Of a DNA stretch of 64,000 nucleotides, positions 18,136 through 27,943 are shown one piece after another. The stretch comes from Lachnospiraceae bacterium (GTDB lineage: Bacteria; Bacillota; Clostridia; Lachnospirales; Lachnospiraceae). The translations under genes and the position numbers were made by a program. The stretch spans positions 17,596-81,595 of the forward strand of contig JAAVHZ010000021.1 in the NCBI GenBank assembly GCA_014799465.1, read 5' to 3'. Under the pieces are notes generated by a model. That model did not search any database and had not been told where the DNA came from. It was given only the letters and a program-made list of their open reading frames with translations. Position 1 is the first letter of the stretch. Every line of letters starts with the position of its first letter.

Positions 18136-20557
18136 TAATGAAATGCATATTTTGTTAGAAAAAGCAATACAAATGGAATACTCGCTTGAAAAGATGAAAA
18201 ATTTTTCTACTGACAGAGAGGAATATATTTATAGCAGTGCAAGAAGTTTAAGTGTGCTATGGCTTATGTGTAAAGCAAATGATGATTACAAAGTTGATTT
18301 TGAATGTGCATTGCGCAACTATTTGCTATTAGTGAAAAAGTCAATTGTAATAAAAAATTATATACCTTCAAGCAGACTAAAAGATTTTGGACTTCAGATG
18401 AACTTAAATTCTGGAAAAATCTGGGCAAGTATGTTATTGCCAAGTTTTTTCAATGTTGAACTTGTAAAACAGTTATATATGCAGGATGTTGTTCAAAGAA
18501 AAAAAGATAATATCCATAATCTGAATACTAATTCCTATGTTGAAGGACTTACTGGTTTTCAGCGTTTTAAGAGTAATGAACAAAAACTTGCTGTAACTGG
18601 AGCACTTCGTGTGCCTTATGGATATTCTTGTTTAGTGTCAATGACAACTGGTGGTGGAAAGAGTTTGATAACTCAAACGATAGCATATCAAGAATCAGGG
18701 CTTACTATCGTTATTGTTCCTACGGTTTCTTTGATGATGGACCAATATGAAAATGCCAAAGATATTATTAAAACCGATGTAGATAACGAGATATTTTATT
18801 ATCATAGTGAGGGTTCCTTACAGAAATTTTATGAGTGTCTTGAAAATAGAACAGCAAAAATTCTTTTTATTTCGCCGGAAAGCTTAATTAAGAATAAGGT
18901 ATTAAGAGAAAAAATAACAAAAGCTAACAGTGAAAAGTACCTTAAAAATCTAGTCGTCGATGAGGCACATATTATTATTGAATGGGGTTCATCATTTAGA
19001 ATAGCTTTTCAATGTCTTGATGCATTACGCAAGAATTTTCTTCAAACGAATAGTGAATTAAGAACATATTTGTTGTCTGCTACATACAGTGATGAAACAA
19101 TACGTCAATTAAAGTTATTTTATGCAAATGATGATAAGTGGATAGAAATCAGATGCGAAAAATTACGACATGAAACAAGATTTGATATTATTAAATGTGA
19201 TAATTATGTTGAAAAGAATAGTAAGGTATTAGAGGCTATAGATCTACTGCCAAGACCTATGATTGTATATGTAAAATCACCTGATGAGGCGGAAAAAATA
19301 AAAAGACGCCTAAATGAAAGAGGATATAATAATTTGTATACGTTTACTGGAGACACAAATAATGAGCATAGGTTAGAGCTGATTGAAAAATGGAAAGATG
19401 GACAATTTGATTTGATGATTGCAACATGTGCTTTTGGCGTTGGGGTTGATAAGAAGAATGTTAGAACTGTACTTCATACATATGTACCAGAGAACCCGAA
19501 CAAGTATTATCAAGAGGCCGGAAGAGGTGGTCGAGATGGATTGCCATGCTTGAGTAGCATAATTTATATCAAACAAGATGTGGATTCCGCATTCAATTTT
19601 GTAAGTAAAGTTATTACCACAGAAAAACTCGTTGGTAGATGGTTTAGTATGCTTAACAGTAGTCAAACTAAAGCGTTGCTCAATTCAAAATATTTGATAG
19701 ATACATATGTTAAGCCTGATTACAATGCAGATGAGGAATTTATAGATTCGATTAGTAATCAGGATGTCAATTGGAATGCAAATGTAATACTGTTTTTACG
19801 AAGAAACGGATTAATTTCAATTGATGATATTCAATATATGAACAGTAAATATGTGTTTTATATTACAGTAATTGAAAGAAAAATTTTGACTAACAATAAT
19901 GATACAGTTTTGATGATTGATGAACTAAGAAACAATGAATGGAAAAAGACAGAACGAGAGTTTTTATTGATACGGAACAATCTTGATAAAGTGGGAAAAA
20001 GTTGTTGGTCAGATATGTTTACTAAAATATATAGGAAAACACATGATTATTGTGCTGGGTGTAATGAACATGTTGATATTACTAATTTTGAAGATGCAAA
20101 AACTTTGAAAGCAGATATCGAAGGTCCTTTGGTTGATGTATTGCCGGAGATTGATGAGTATATGTATGGTGCAAGATGTATGCTCATTATAAAATCTGAT
20201 TATAAAAATGAATTAAAAGATTCATTGACGAAGGGAATCAATGTATTGGTTTCTGCAAATGAGATGATTGATGCATTAAAAGGATTTCAGCAAGTATGTG
20301 ATAAGAGTCTGTTGTACTGTGATTTTACAGATTTTATAGAACTAGTATCAGTAAATAAGTATTTTATATCTGGTGTAATCGGAATATGTATACCAGATAA
20401 TGCAGCTATACAGAACAGAATAGTAAATATAATTGAGAATAGTATGAAAAAATATGAAATTAGATATTTGTTGTTTTCGGAAAATGATTATGAGATAAGA
20501 AGTAAAAATAAGCATTTATCTGAATTGCCAATAATTCAGCATTGTAGGCAGGAATAG
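18128..20557 (+). CDS. RecQ-like DEAH helicase (DpdF-like)
   Basis: 809 residues. Motifs: MTTGGGKSLITQ (Walker A about 173-180), IVPTVSLMMDQY, LFISPESLIKNKVL, DEAH at 278-281, YLLSATYSDETI, FTGDTNNEHR, MIATCAFGVGVDKKNVR and motif VI YYQEAGRGGRDG, a RecQ hallmark. A cysteine pair pattern (YCAGCNEHVDI) occurs near residue 640. DpdF of 7-deazaguanine islands has the same layout. The protein would unwind DNA as part of the effector complex. Its start overlaps the SNF2 gene, and a 23-base gap separates it from the next gene. Confidence 0.85.
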   Translation: MNDNEMHILLEKAIQMEYSLEKMKNFSTDREEYIYSSARSLSVLWLMCKANDDYKVDFECALRNYLLLVKKSIVIKNYIPSSRLKDFGLQMNLNSGKIWASMLLPSFFNVELVKQLYMQDVVQRKKDNIHNLNTNSYVEGLTGFQRFKSNEQKLAVTGALRVPYGYSCLVSMTTGGGKSLITQTIAYQESGLTIVIVPTVSLMMDQYENAKDIIKTDVDNEIFYYHSEGSLQKFYECLENRTAKILFISPESLIKNKVLREKITKANSEKYLKNLVVDEAHIIIEWGSSFRIAFQCLDALRKNFLQTNSELRTYLLSATYSDETIRQLKLFYANDDKWIEIRCEKLRHETRFDIIKCDNYVEKNSKVLEAIDLLPRPMIVYVKSPDEAEKIKRRLNERGYNNLYTFTGDTNNEHRLELIEKWKDGQFDLMIATCAFGVGVDKKNVRTVLHTYVPENPNKYYQEAGRGGRDGLPCLSSIIYIKQDVDSAFNFVSKVITTEKLVGRWFSMLNSSQTKALLNSKYLIDTYVKPDYNADEEFIDSISNQDVNWNANVILFLRRNGLISIDDIQYMNSKYVFYITVIERKILTNNNDTVLMIDELRNNEWKKTEREFLLIRNNLDKVGKSCWSDMFTKIYRKTHDYCAGCNEHVDITNFEDAKTLKADIEGPLVDVLPEIDEYMYGARCMLIIKSDYKNELKDSLTKGINVLVSANEMIDALKGFQQVCDKSLLYCDFTDFIELVSVNKYFISGVIGICIPDNAAIQNRIVNIIENSMKKYEIRYLLFSENDYEIRSKNKHLSELPIIQHCRQE

Positions 20558-20580
20558 AATTTGGAAGGAGATACTTTGTA

Positions 20581-21396
20581 ATGTTTGATAATAATATAAA
20601 GACGGAACCGATACCAGAAAGAGTTTTTGAATTATGCAAAATGGTTTCTAAGGGTGATATTGATGATAATGTTGCAAGAGAAAGAATGGAGCCAAAAGGA
20701 ATAAATCCTTCGGGCTCAACTTCGTATTATCCGAGCATAAGAGAAGTATGTGTACAAGAATTGAAGCTTATTGAAAAGGATAATGATACATTAAAGTTCG
20801 TTGGGGATAGGAAGGTTCTAAAGAACATGGAAACATTTAGGCTGTATTGTAATTCTATGGTATTTAATAATCAGGAATCATATTTTTATAAGATTACAAA
20901 ATGTTATTTAGAAGCAAACGATACATGGCTTAAATATAAAACTTTAACAGACGTAAATATTCGTCGAGAAGTACAGGAAAAATCAGGAATCCAACTGGTA
21001 AATGAGCAAATGATGTTGGGAAGTCGATTCTGGATTTCATTTTTAGGATTTGGATATATTCAAGAGGGGTATGCAATGTATTTTTTGCCTAATATGCATG
21101 TGGCTTTACAAGATTATTGTGAGTTGTCAGAACTGGAAAAAAATAAAGAATATTCGGTAAGTGAATTTGTTGAACAAATTCGAAAATATGCTTCTGTTGC
21201 ATTAGAGAGCATAGAAGAAAAAAAGGAGTTCAATGTAGCTGTGTCCAATGCATTAAGGCAAATGCATGATAGAAAAGAAGTTGTTTTGAAAAAGAATCTT
21301 GATAGTAAAGAAAAATGGAAGCTATTTTTAGATAGTACGCATGAGTTTACGGATGAATTTACGCATATAGTTTATAAAGGAGTAAAAAGAGGATGA
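20581..21396 (+). CDS. DpdG-like protein of unknown biochemical role
   Basis: 271 residues, no catalytic motif seen. The position between a RecQ-like helicase and a large ATPase, together with the length, fits DpdG of 7-deazaguanine modification loci. The sequence is mixed alpha/beta with a central block FWISFLGFGYIQEGYAMYFL and a C-terminal helix rich region (SVSEFVEQIRKYASVALESI). A ribosome site GGAAGGAG lies 11 bases before ATG. Its last codons overlap the start of the ATPase gene (ATGA), so the two are probably made in a fixed ratio. The assignment is by context more than by motif. Confidence 0.55.
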   Translation: MFDNNIKTEPIPERVFELCKMVSKGDIDDNVARERMEPKGINPSGSTSYYPSIREVCVQELKLIEKDNDTLKFVGDRKVLKNMETFRLYCNSMVFNNQESYFYKITKCYLEANDTWLKYKTLTDVNIRREVQEKSGIQLVNEQMMLGSRFWISFLGFGYIQEGYAMYFLPNMHVALQDYCELSELEKNKEYSVSEFVEQIRKYASVALESIEEKKEFNVAVSNALRQMHDRKEVVLKKNLDSKEKWKLFLDSTHEFTDEFTHIVYKGVKRG

Positions 21397-24300
21397 ATAA
21401 GCAAATTGCATTTAAAAGATTAAAAGATGTATTGAATGTTGATTCAATCAATAGTACACAAGCAGATTTTCTTTCTACTCATGTACCATTTAGAAAAATT
21501 ACTGTAACAAATGATTTATCTGGTACACCTGTATCTGAATATATATCGGAGGACGAAGTGTTTAGCAAATATTTTAACAATTCTGATATATATAATGAAC
21601 ATCAGCTAATTGTTGTAGATGGTTCAAGTGGTTCAGGAAAATCGCATTTCATCAGATGGATTGAAGCTAAACTTTCAGCATTGGATGTACAAAATGATGT
21701 TGTATTGATGATTAGAAGAAGTGACAATACATTAAAAGGAACAATTAAACAGTTTCTTAATATTGATGAAGTTAAAAACATAAAAAACAAAGATATATAT
21801 GAAAGATTAGTTAGGGCTAATCAAAATGTAAGTGAACAGAAATTCAAGTATGACATTTATCACAAGTTTTTGGTAGAAATAGAAGATGATCAAGACACTA
21901 AGCTTTCTTCAAGTGACCATAAAAATTTTAGAGAGCTTCTTTCGAGTTCTGAGTTTGAAGAAAGAATGTTGATGGCTGGTGGTCCTATAGAACGAATTTA
22001 TAGCAAAATTGTTGATAGCAATACTACAAATGATGAGGATATTCTTGCATTATTTGAAATCGAGGACTTTACACTCGATTATGATTTCAATATGAAACTG
22101 AAAAATAATGCCAGTAAGAAAGCTGTTAAAATGGCGAATAAATTATTACCTGAAACAGATGGAAGTTTCACAGATGAAGAGTGTAATCCAGAAATACTGG
22201 TTGAATATATGAATTCTAAGGTAGAACCAATAATAAAGGCTTGTGCTGGGCTGGAACCTGGAGATTTTCAGCAGATATTTAAGGAAATTAGACAGGAATT
22301 ATTTTTACAGGGTAAAAATCTTATTTTATTAATAGAGGATATTACATCATGTACTGGTATCCATAGAGATTTATTGGATGCATTGATTGTAAAGCATACA
22401 GGTGAAAACGCCAAAGATAATATGTGTAGACTGGTTTCAGTAATAGGTACTACAACAGAGTATTTTAAAGAATTTAGATCAAATTATTTAGATAGAATTA
22501 CAACTATGATTACAATTGAGGATGGTTCTATTGGAAATAATCAGGATGATTTAATACAGTTTGTTGCAAAGTATTTAAATGTAATGTCAGTTAGTGAGGA
22601 AGATGTAAAAAAATGGCATAAAGATGGTGCATTGGATTCCGAATATCCTGTTCACAAGGAAACAGAGGTGAATAATTGGGAATACTATACTTATCTTGGG
22701 AAAAAAATTAGCTTATATCCATTTACCAAGAGGGCAATTGTTAATCTTTATAATGGAATAGATGTACATAAGACACCACGATATATCATCAGAAAAATAA
22801 TTGAACCAGCTGTTGACAGTATCATTCAAGATAAAAATACATTTCCTAAGTTTTTATTATCTAAGAAACCTAATCTTAGCTTTGAAATAGTTGATCGTGT
22901 TAAGAGTACAATTACAAATATGTCTAACAATAAAGAAGAGAAGTCTGTTATGACAGATCGTTTATTAGCTATTTTAAGCTATTGGGGCGATTGTACGCTT
23001 GATACAAGTAAAAAGGGGTATTTGGGTGCAATTAATGTCAATGTATTTACAGAATTTGGTTTGAGTGATTTTGCAGAAAAAATGATTGGCTATAAGATTG
23101 TTAGTGGCAAATTTGAGATGGTGTCAGATGTTTTACCAGATGGGAGAAATGATGTTCAAGGTGGAAATCCGAACCCACCAGTTTTGGAACCTATACCGAC
23201 TCCGATACCAGAGCCAAAACCTGTGGTTAATAAGGCTTTTGAAGATTTTGCAAAAATTCTCTCAGAGTGGCATTATGACAAAAAAAGTTTTACAAAAGCA
23301 TATCAGGTAAGAGATGAGATTAGTAAGTTTATTTTTGCAAATATTCCATGGCAGCAGGAAGGTGTACCATTGGTGGCTGTTCAAATGGTTGAAAAATCAA
23401 GTTTTGACTTGGTTGAGATAGAACGACAAGATAAAAAAGTTAATAAAGGTCTTGTTTTATTAGAGGATAATGATGAAACGTATCAATTGTTGCTTGCAAT
23501 TGGAAAAAGTTGGTATCTTGGCAAAAAGCGAGAAGGAAATGTAGAATATGCATCATGGGACTTTGAAGGTTCTGTATCTTGTATAAGGATAGCTACAAGT
23601 TGGTTAGAAAAGAATAAAAAAATATTTGTCGATATTGTAAAGGCTTATGATGAGAAGGAAAAGTGCCCAGATTATCTAAAATGTTCGATGATAGCAGAAG
23701 TGTATAGGGGACTGTTAAATGGAGATCAGCATGTTAGCAGAGTGTCTGATATAAGGGTAGATACATATATCAAGGATAATAATTTAAGAAAGAAAAGTGA
23801 ACTGACTGGTCATTCTCAGGAATGGTGTGATTTAGTTATTAATATTGTTTACGCAAATAGTGCTGCTGAGAATAATATTGATTTAACACAAAGATACTTT
23901 AATTTGATTCAAGGTAATCAGAAAAATGCAAAGAGAAAAATAATCAATTATAGCTTGTTAGAATTGATTTTTAAGGATTTGAGAAGTAAATCTTTTAATA
24001 TTGATGTAGAGAATTTGGAAACTGACAAAATCAAGGCAAGAAATGACTCGAAGGACTATTTGAAAAAGATTGCGTCAAGAATAGACAAGGTTGCTTCGGC
24101 AGAGTGTTTGGAAGGTAAAACTTTATACAAAGAAGTGTTAACAATCTTTGGCTTTCCAGAAGAATCTGAAATTGAAACAGATGATATTAAGGATTTAATG
24201 AATGAAGTTATTGAGTTTTATAAAGACACTGAAACGAATGGTGTTAATGTATCATTAAAAACAAATGAAGCTATGTTGTTCAAAGATAAAGGTGCAGATA

Positions 24301-24572
24301 TTTCAAAAGCCTTTGCTGTTTTGAGTACAGATATTTCTGATATGACAACTTTAGATAAGATTATCCTTTATTCAAAAAATCCTATGCAGGTAATAAAACA
24401 GTTTACAGGATTTCTTAAGAGGGTAGATGAAGATAGAAGTAATGTTCATAGTGAGATGTTGGCTGCAAAAGAAGCACTAACAAGGAGAGGTAACTGGTCA
24501 AATGATGTGGATCCGAGATTTGATGAGAATAAATCTGCATTCGAAGATTTAATGAGTTTATTGGAGGATTAG
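21393..24572 (+). CDS. large P-loop ATPase (DpdH-like)
   Basis: 1059 residues. Walker A GSSGSGKS (77-84) follows a strand LIVVDGSS; a Walker B-like stretch is LILLIEDITSC (about 312). After about residue 590 a proline-rich linker (PPVLEPIPTPIPEPKP) divides the protein into an N-terminal ATPase half and a C-terminal helical half of unknown fold. DpdH is the large ATP-binding member of the DpdEFGH set, which this gene order matches. It may gate or signal to the helicases once foreign DNA is bound. The next gene begins one base after its stop. Confidence 0.65.
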   Translation: MNKQIAFKRLKDVLNVDSINSTQADFLSTHVPFRKITVTNDLSGTPVSEYISEDEVFSKYFNNSDIYNEHQLIVVDGSSGSGKSHFIRWIEAKLSALDVQNDVVLMIRRSDNTLKGTIKQFLNIDEVKNIKNKDIYERLVRANQNVSEQKFKYDIYHKFLVEIEDDQDTKLSSSDHKNFRELLSSSEFEERMLMAGGPIERIYSKIVDSNTTNDEDILALFEIEDFTLDYDFNMKLKNNASKKAVKMANKLLPETDGSFTDEECNPEILVEYMNSKVEPIIKACAGLEPGDFQQIFKEIRQELFLQGKNLILLIEDITSCTGIHRDLLDALIVKHTGENAKDNMCRLVSVIGTTTEYFKEFRSNYLDRITTMITIEDGSIGNNQDDLIQFVAKYLNVMSVSEEDVKKWHKDGALDSEYPVHKETEVNNWEYYTYLGKKISLYPFTKRAIVNLYNGIDVHKTPRYIIRKIIEPAVDSIIQDKNTFPKFLLSKKPNLSFEIVDRVKSTITNMSNNKEEKSVMTDRLLAILSYWGDCTLDTSKKGYLGAINVNVFTEFGLSDFAEKMIGYKIVSGKFEMVSDVLPDGRNDVQGGNPNPPVLEPIPTPIPEPKPVVNKAFEDFAKILSEWHYDKKSFTKAYQVRDEISKFIFANIPWQQEGVPLVAVQMVEKSSFDLVEIERQDKKVNKGLVLLEDNDETYQLLLAIGKSWYLGKKREGNVEYASWDFEGSVSCIRIATSWLEKNKKIFVDIVKAYDEKEKCPDYLKCSMIAEVYRGLLNGDQHVSRVSDIRVDTYIKDNNLRKKSELTGHSQEWCDLVINIVYANSAAENNIDLTQRYFNLIQGNQKNAKRKIINYSLLELIFKDLRSKSFNIDVENLETDKIKARNDSKDYLKKIASRIDKVASAECLEGKTLYKEVLTIFGFPEESEIETDDIKDLMNEVIEFYKDTETNGVNVSLKTNEAMLFKDKGADISKAFAVLSTDISDMTTLDKIILYSKNPMQVIKQFTGFLKRVDEDRSNVHSEMLAAKEALTRRGNWSNDVDPRFDENKSAFEDLMSLLED

Positions 24573-24573
24573 T

Positions 24574-25239
24574 ATGCTGCAAGAGAAATTAAATGAGTGT
24601 CGTGTTTTGATGGTGGAAGTGTCGCAAAATAGGCAGAAAGATAATGAACATCAAAATGTAGTTAGAAGAAACAATACTTTTTTTGATACTTATAAGAATT
24701 ATTTTGTGCCTATTGTCAAAGGATATGCTGTTTGTAAAAAGTATTCACATGTAAATTTTTCTGATAAAACTATAGATGAATTGAATAAGTATATTGATTA
24801 TTCAAAGAAAACATTTGAACAGAAAACAGTAATTAATCCTGCTAAATATCAGGACGGAGTAAAGAAACTAAGTGAAAAAATTCAATCGGAATGGAAGAGT
24901 CAAACGGATGATTATTTAGCTGCTATTAAAGAGGAATTAGGAATTCTTAAGCTTGTAAGTAATGAGAAACAAGAGATACAAAAGATACAAAAGATAATAG
25001 TTTGCATGAATAACTTTTCTAATTGGCCGGTTGATGAAAATGTTTCATCTCAATATGAGGCTGCTAATGAAAAAGCGAATGAAATATTATCTAAAATGGA
25101 GTTTGATGATGATATTGCTGTTTTTTTGAGAAAGGTTAAGGATAAAGAGGCGTCACTATTGGATTTGACAGATCCTATCATTGCATGGATAAGAAAAGAA
25201 AATTTATCTGGAAACATTATGTTAAGTATTAAAAACTAG
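24574..25239 (+). CDS. coiled, helical 221-residue protein, unknown function
   Basis: Almost wholly helical and charged (LNECRVLMVEVSQNRQKDN, KKLSEKIQSEWKSQTDDYLA, then KLVSNEKQEIQKIQKI). No enzyme motif or transmembrane segment is visible. It is the last gene of the first defence operon; its start lies one base after the ATPase stop and its stop is followed directly by the dnd promoter. It may be an adaptor for the ATPase. I do not recognise a family. Confidence 0.55.
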   Translation: MLQEKLNECRVLMVEVSQNRQKDNEHQNVVRRNNTFFDTYKNYFVPIVKGYAVCKKYSHVNFSDKTIDELNKYIDYSKKTFEQKTVINPAKYQDGVKKLSEKIQSEWKSQTDDYLAAIKEELGILKLVSNEKQEIQKIQKIIVCMNNFSNWPVDENVSSQYEAANEKANEILSKMEFDDDIAVFLRKVKDKEASLLDLTDPIIAWIRKENLSGNIMLSIKN

Positions 25240-25302
25240 TTGACACATATAAAAAATCGACATATGCTTAAGTAGATTGCAAAATATACTTAAGTATATT
25301 TT
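25240..25302 (+). promoter_or_regulatory. dnd operon promoter with palindromic operator candidates
   Basis: TTGACA at 25240-25245, a 17-base spacer and TATGCT at 25263-25268. A CTTAAG core at 25267-25272 touches the -10 box, and a perfect 22-base palindrome with the same core (ACTTAAGT, 25281-25302) lies just downstream. DndB of other systems binds palindromes at dnd promoters and represses them. The two CTTAAG sites are good candidates for such autoregulation here. Confidence 0.6.
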
Positions 25303-25319
25303 TTGCTGTGGAGGAAAAA

Positions 25320-26237
25320 ATGAATTACTGTTATAAATTTCCGGTTGTAAAAGGGATTCAGGCAAATAGAGATTATTATATAGCAATGGTTCCATTGAAA
25401 ATGTTAAAACGGTTGTTTCCAGAAGATAATGAATTTGTGATGCCTGAATATAGAGCTCAAAGAAGAGTTAACGGGGCTAGAATACCTACAATAACTAAAT
25501 ATATATTAGAAAATGAAGATACATATGTATTTTCAGCTTTAGCAGCGTCAATAGATGGTGAATTTCGATTTATTCCTTGTGGAGATAATGGCTTAGGTAT
25601 GCTTGAAATATCGATGGATGTTAAATTTTTGATTAATGATGGGCAACATAGGAAAGCTGCAATAGAGCGGGCATTATTAGAAAAACCAGAATTGGGTAAT
25701 GAATCAATATCTATCGTGTTTTATAAGGATTTAGGACTTAAGTGTAGTCAACAGATGTTTACTGATTTGAATAAACACGCTGTAAAGACTTCAAATTCGA
25801 TTGCAGAACTATATGATTCAAGGGATGAATTAGCTGTAGTTACAAGAAAAACTGTAGAAGCTGTAAACTTTTTTAATGAGTTTGTGGATAAGGAAAAAGA
25901 TATATTAGGAAAATTTTCTTCAGCTCTTTTTACATTAAATACAATATATACTGCGAATAAGTGCATTTTATCTAAAAACAAATGTGATAAATCATTTGAA
26001 AAGTTTTGTATTCAATATTGGAATGAAGTTTCCCAAAATATGATTCCGTGGAATGAATTACAAAATAAGGAACTGAGTAAAAAAGAACTTAGGGAACAGT
26101 ACTTAGAAGTACAATCAGTAATTATTCAAGCATTTGGTAAATTAGGATACTATTTTTTTAAAAATGGTGCTGTTGATTTGAATACTGCATTAGTGCCTTT
26201 ACAAAATGTTAATTGGAGCAGAAGAGCTGAATGCTAG
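25320..26237 (+). CDS. dndB: DndB-like DGQHR-domain protein, likely dnd regulator
   Basis: 305 residues from the ATG at 25320, preceded by GTGGAGG with good spacing. The family motif DGQHR is at residues 107-111, preceded by KFLIND. The N-terminal part RRVNGARIPTITKYIL matches the DGQHR/ParB-like fold. In studied phosphorothioation systems DndB limits expression of the modification operon and is not needed for sulfur insertion. It heads the second operon behind a promoter with palindromes. Confidence 0.85.
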   Translation: MNYCYKFPVVKGIQANRDYYIAMVPLKMLKRLFPEDNEFVMPEYRAQRRVNGARIPTITKYILENEDTYVFSALAASIDGEFRFIPCGDNGLGMLEISMDVKFLINDGQHRKAAIERALLEKPELGNESISIVFYKDLGLKCSQQMFTDLNKHAVKTSNSIAELYDSRDELAVVTRKTVEAVNFFNEFVDKEKDILGKFSSALFTLNTIYTANKCILSKNKCDKSFEKFCIQYWNEVSQNMIPWNELQNKELSKKELREQYLEVQSVIIQAFGKLGYYFFKNGAVDLNTALVPLQNVNWSRRAEC

Positions 26238-26267
26238 TATCTTAGGGTTATCAAAGAGAACGGAAGA

Positions 26268-26393
26268 ATGATAAATAACGAGAAAGCAATAAGTTTAGCT
26301 GCCAATATGCTGAAAATGTCATTAGGGATTGAATTGTCAGAACACGAAAAGGATATAGAGAAAGAATTCAATAAGAATAGAGGTTTAAAATGA
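26268..26393 (+). CDS. 41-residue small protein between dndB and dndC
   Basis: An open frame from ATG 26268 to TGA 26391-26393 whose stop overlaps the dndC start (ATGA), the pattern of translational coupling. The product begins MINNEKAISLAANMLKMSLG and ends in a basic GLK; it looks like one amphipathic helix plus a charged tail. A purine-rich AAGAGAACGGAAG precedes it, though spacing is tight. No member of the standard dnd set is this small. It could be a real small subunit or only a leader that couples dndC translation. Confidence 0.5.
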   Translation: MINNEKAISLAANMLKMSLGIELSEHEKDIEKEFNKNRGLK

Positions 26394-27943
26394 AAGACGA
26401 AAAACAAGGAAGTAAAGAAAGAATATCTGATATCACAATTACAAAAGAGGTGATAGAGAGATTGAAAGAAACAATAAGATATCTATATTTGGCAGATGAA
26501 ATTCCATGGGTTATTGGATATTCAGGTGGTAAAGACAGTACAGCTACGCTTCAACTGGTGTGGTTAGCATTACAAGAAATGGATAGAGGAAAATTAAGAA
26601 AACCTGTTCATATAATTAATACAGATACTTTGGTAGAATCTCCTGTAATTGAGAAATGGGTTGAAAATGCATTAAGGATTATGCAAAATTCCGCAGATGA
26701 ACAAAAACTACCATTTATTACTCATAGATTAATACCCGAAGTAAATAATACGTTTTGGGTAAATCTGCTTGGAAGAGGATACCCATTTCCAAGAAAAAAA
26801 TTACGATGGTGTACAGATCGATTAAAAATTCAGCCGGTTAATAATTTTATAAAAAACAAAATAGCAGAACATGGAGAAATAATTTTAATTATTGGAACAA
26901 GAAAAGCAGAAAGTTCAAATAGAGCAAGAACAATGGCTAAATATGAGAAACTTAGAGTAAGAGAGTTGTTAAGTCCTAATCCTACACTAGCAAATGAATT
27001 GGTTTTCTCTCCGTTAGAGAACTGGAAGGATGATGATGTCTGGGTATTTTTAATGCAATACAAGAATCCGTGGGGGTTATCTAATCATGAACTTCAGACA
27101 TTGTATATGAGTGCTACAGAAGATAATGAATGTCCAATAATGACTGACAAAAATTTACCGAGTTGTGGTAAAAGCAGATTTGGGTGCTGGGTATGTACTA
27201 TGGTTGAAAAGGACAAATCAATGGAAGCTATGATTGCTAATGATGATGAAAAAGCTTGGATGACTTCATTATTGGAATTTAGAAATTTGTTTGGTGATGA
27301 AGAAAAAGATAGAGAACGAAGAAGTTTTAGAAAGATGCAGGGATATCTTACCGGAAGCTATGAAAGATTGCATCATGGACCATATTTGAAAGAAGTTAGA
27401 GAATGGTGGCTTAAACGGTTGCTGGAAATACAAAAGGATATTAATGATAATGGTCCAGAAGAATTTGCTGATTTGAAACTGATTTCATTGGATGAATTAA
27501 GAGTTATAAGAAGAATTTGGGTTAATGAAAAACATGAGTTTGATGATTCGTTACCAGAAATCTATGAAAGTGTTACAGGTGATAGTTTTGATGATCCGGA
27601 ATGGATAGCGAATGAGGCATTTGGAAGAGATGAGTGGGAAATATTAAAACAGGTATGCAATGATTTATACAAAGATGAAGAGCTATCTTTTGAAATGATG
27701 TATAGTCTCGTTGATACGGAATCAAGCATAAATTCAGTCAACGAGAGAAAGGGAATACTAAATTCCTTAGAATCATGTATTAAGAAAACATTTTATTCAA
27801 ATGAGGACGATGCTACATCATATTATAGAGAACAACTAGAACGAAAAAAAGATATGGGTGGAAAATATAATGAGAAGTTCTTTGTTAGTGTAAATGATGA
27901 AGAAGATGAATATGAAGATATGCAAGAAGAGGTGACGGAGTAA
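26390..27943 (+). CDS. dndC: DndC, PP-loop ATPase/sulfurtransferase of DNA phosphorothioation
   Basis: 517 residues. PP-loop SGGKDS at 45-50 (in VIGYSGGKDSTATLQL) as in PAPS-reductase-like enzymes. Cysteines 248, 259, 266 and 269 (SCGKSRFGCWVCTM) fit the 4Fe-4S site reported for DndC. The RWCTDRLKIQP block is also typical. The enzyme activates DNA phosphate chemistry with ATP and receives sulfur from the DndA cysteine desulfurase. The last ~130 residues are acidic. The gene overlaps dndD by one base (TAATG). Confidence 0.95.
   Translation: MKDEKQGSKERISDITITKEVIERLKETIRYLYLADEIPWVIGYSGGKDSTATLQLVWLALQEMDRGKLRKPVHIINTDTLVESPVIEKWVENALRIMQNSADEQKLPFITHRLIPEVNNTFWVNLLGRGYPFPRKKLRWCTDRLKIQPVNNFIKNKIAEHGEIILIIGTRKAESSNRARTMAKYEKLRVRELLSPNPTLANELVFSPLENWKDDDVWVFLMQYKNPWGLSNHELQTLYMSATEDNECPIMTDKNLPSCGKSRFGCWVCTMVEKDKSMEAMIANDDEKAWMTSLLEFRNLFGDEEKDRERRSFRKMQGYLTGSYERLHHGPYLKEVREWWLKRLLEIQKDINDNGPEEFADLKLISLDELRVIRRIWVNEKHEFDDSLPEIYESVTGDSFDDPEWIANEAFGRDEWEILKQVCNDLYKDEELSFEMMYSLVDTESSINSVNERKGILNSLESCIKKTFYSNEDDATSYYREQLERKKDMGGKYNEKFFVSVNDEEDEYEDMQEEVTE

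Noticed and set aside
26390..27943. CysH/PAPS reductase of sulfate assimilation
   Set aside because: The PP-loop is shared, but the four-cysteine region, length and neighbours dndB, dndD, dndE identify DndC.
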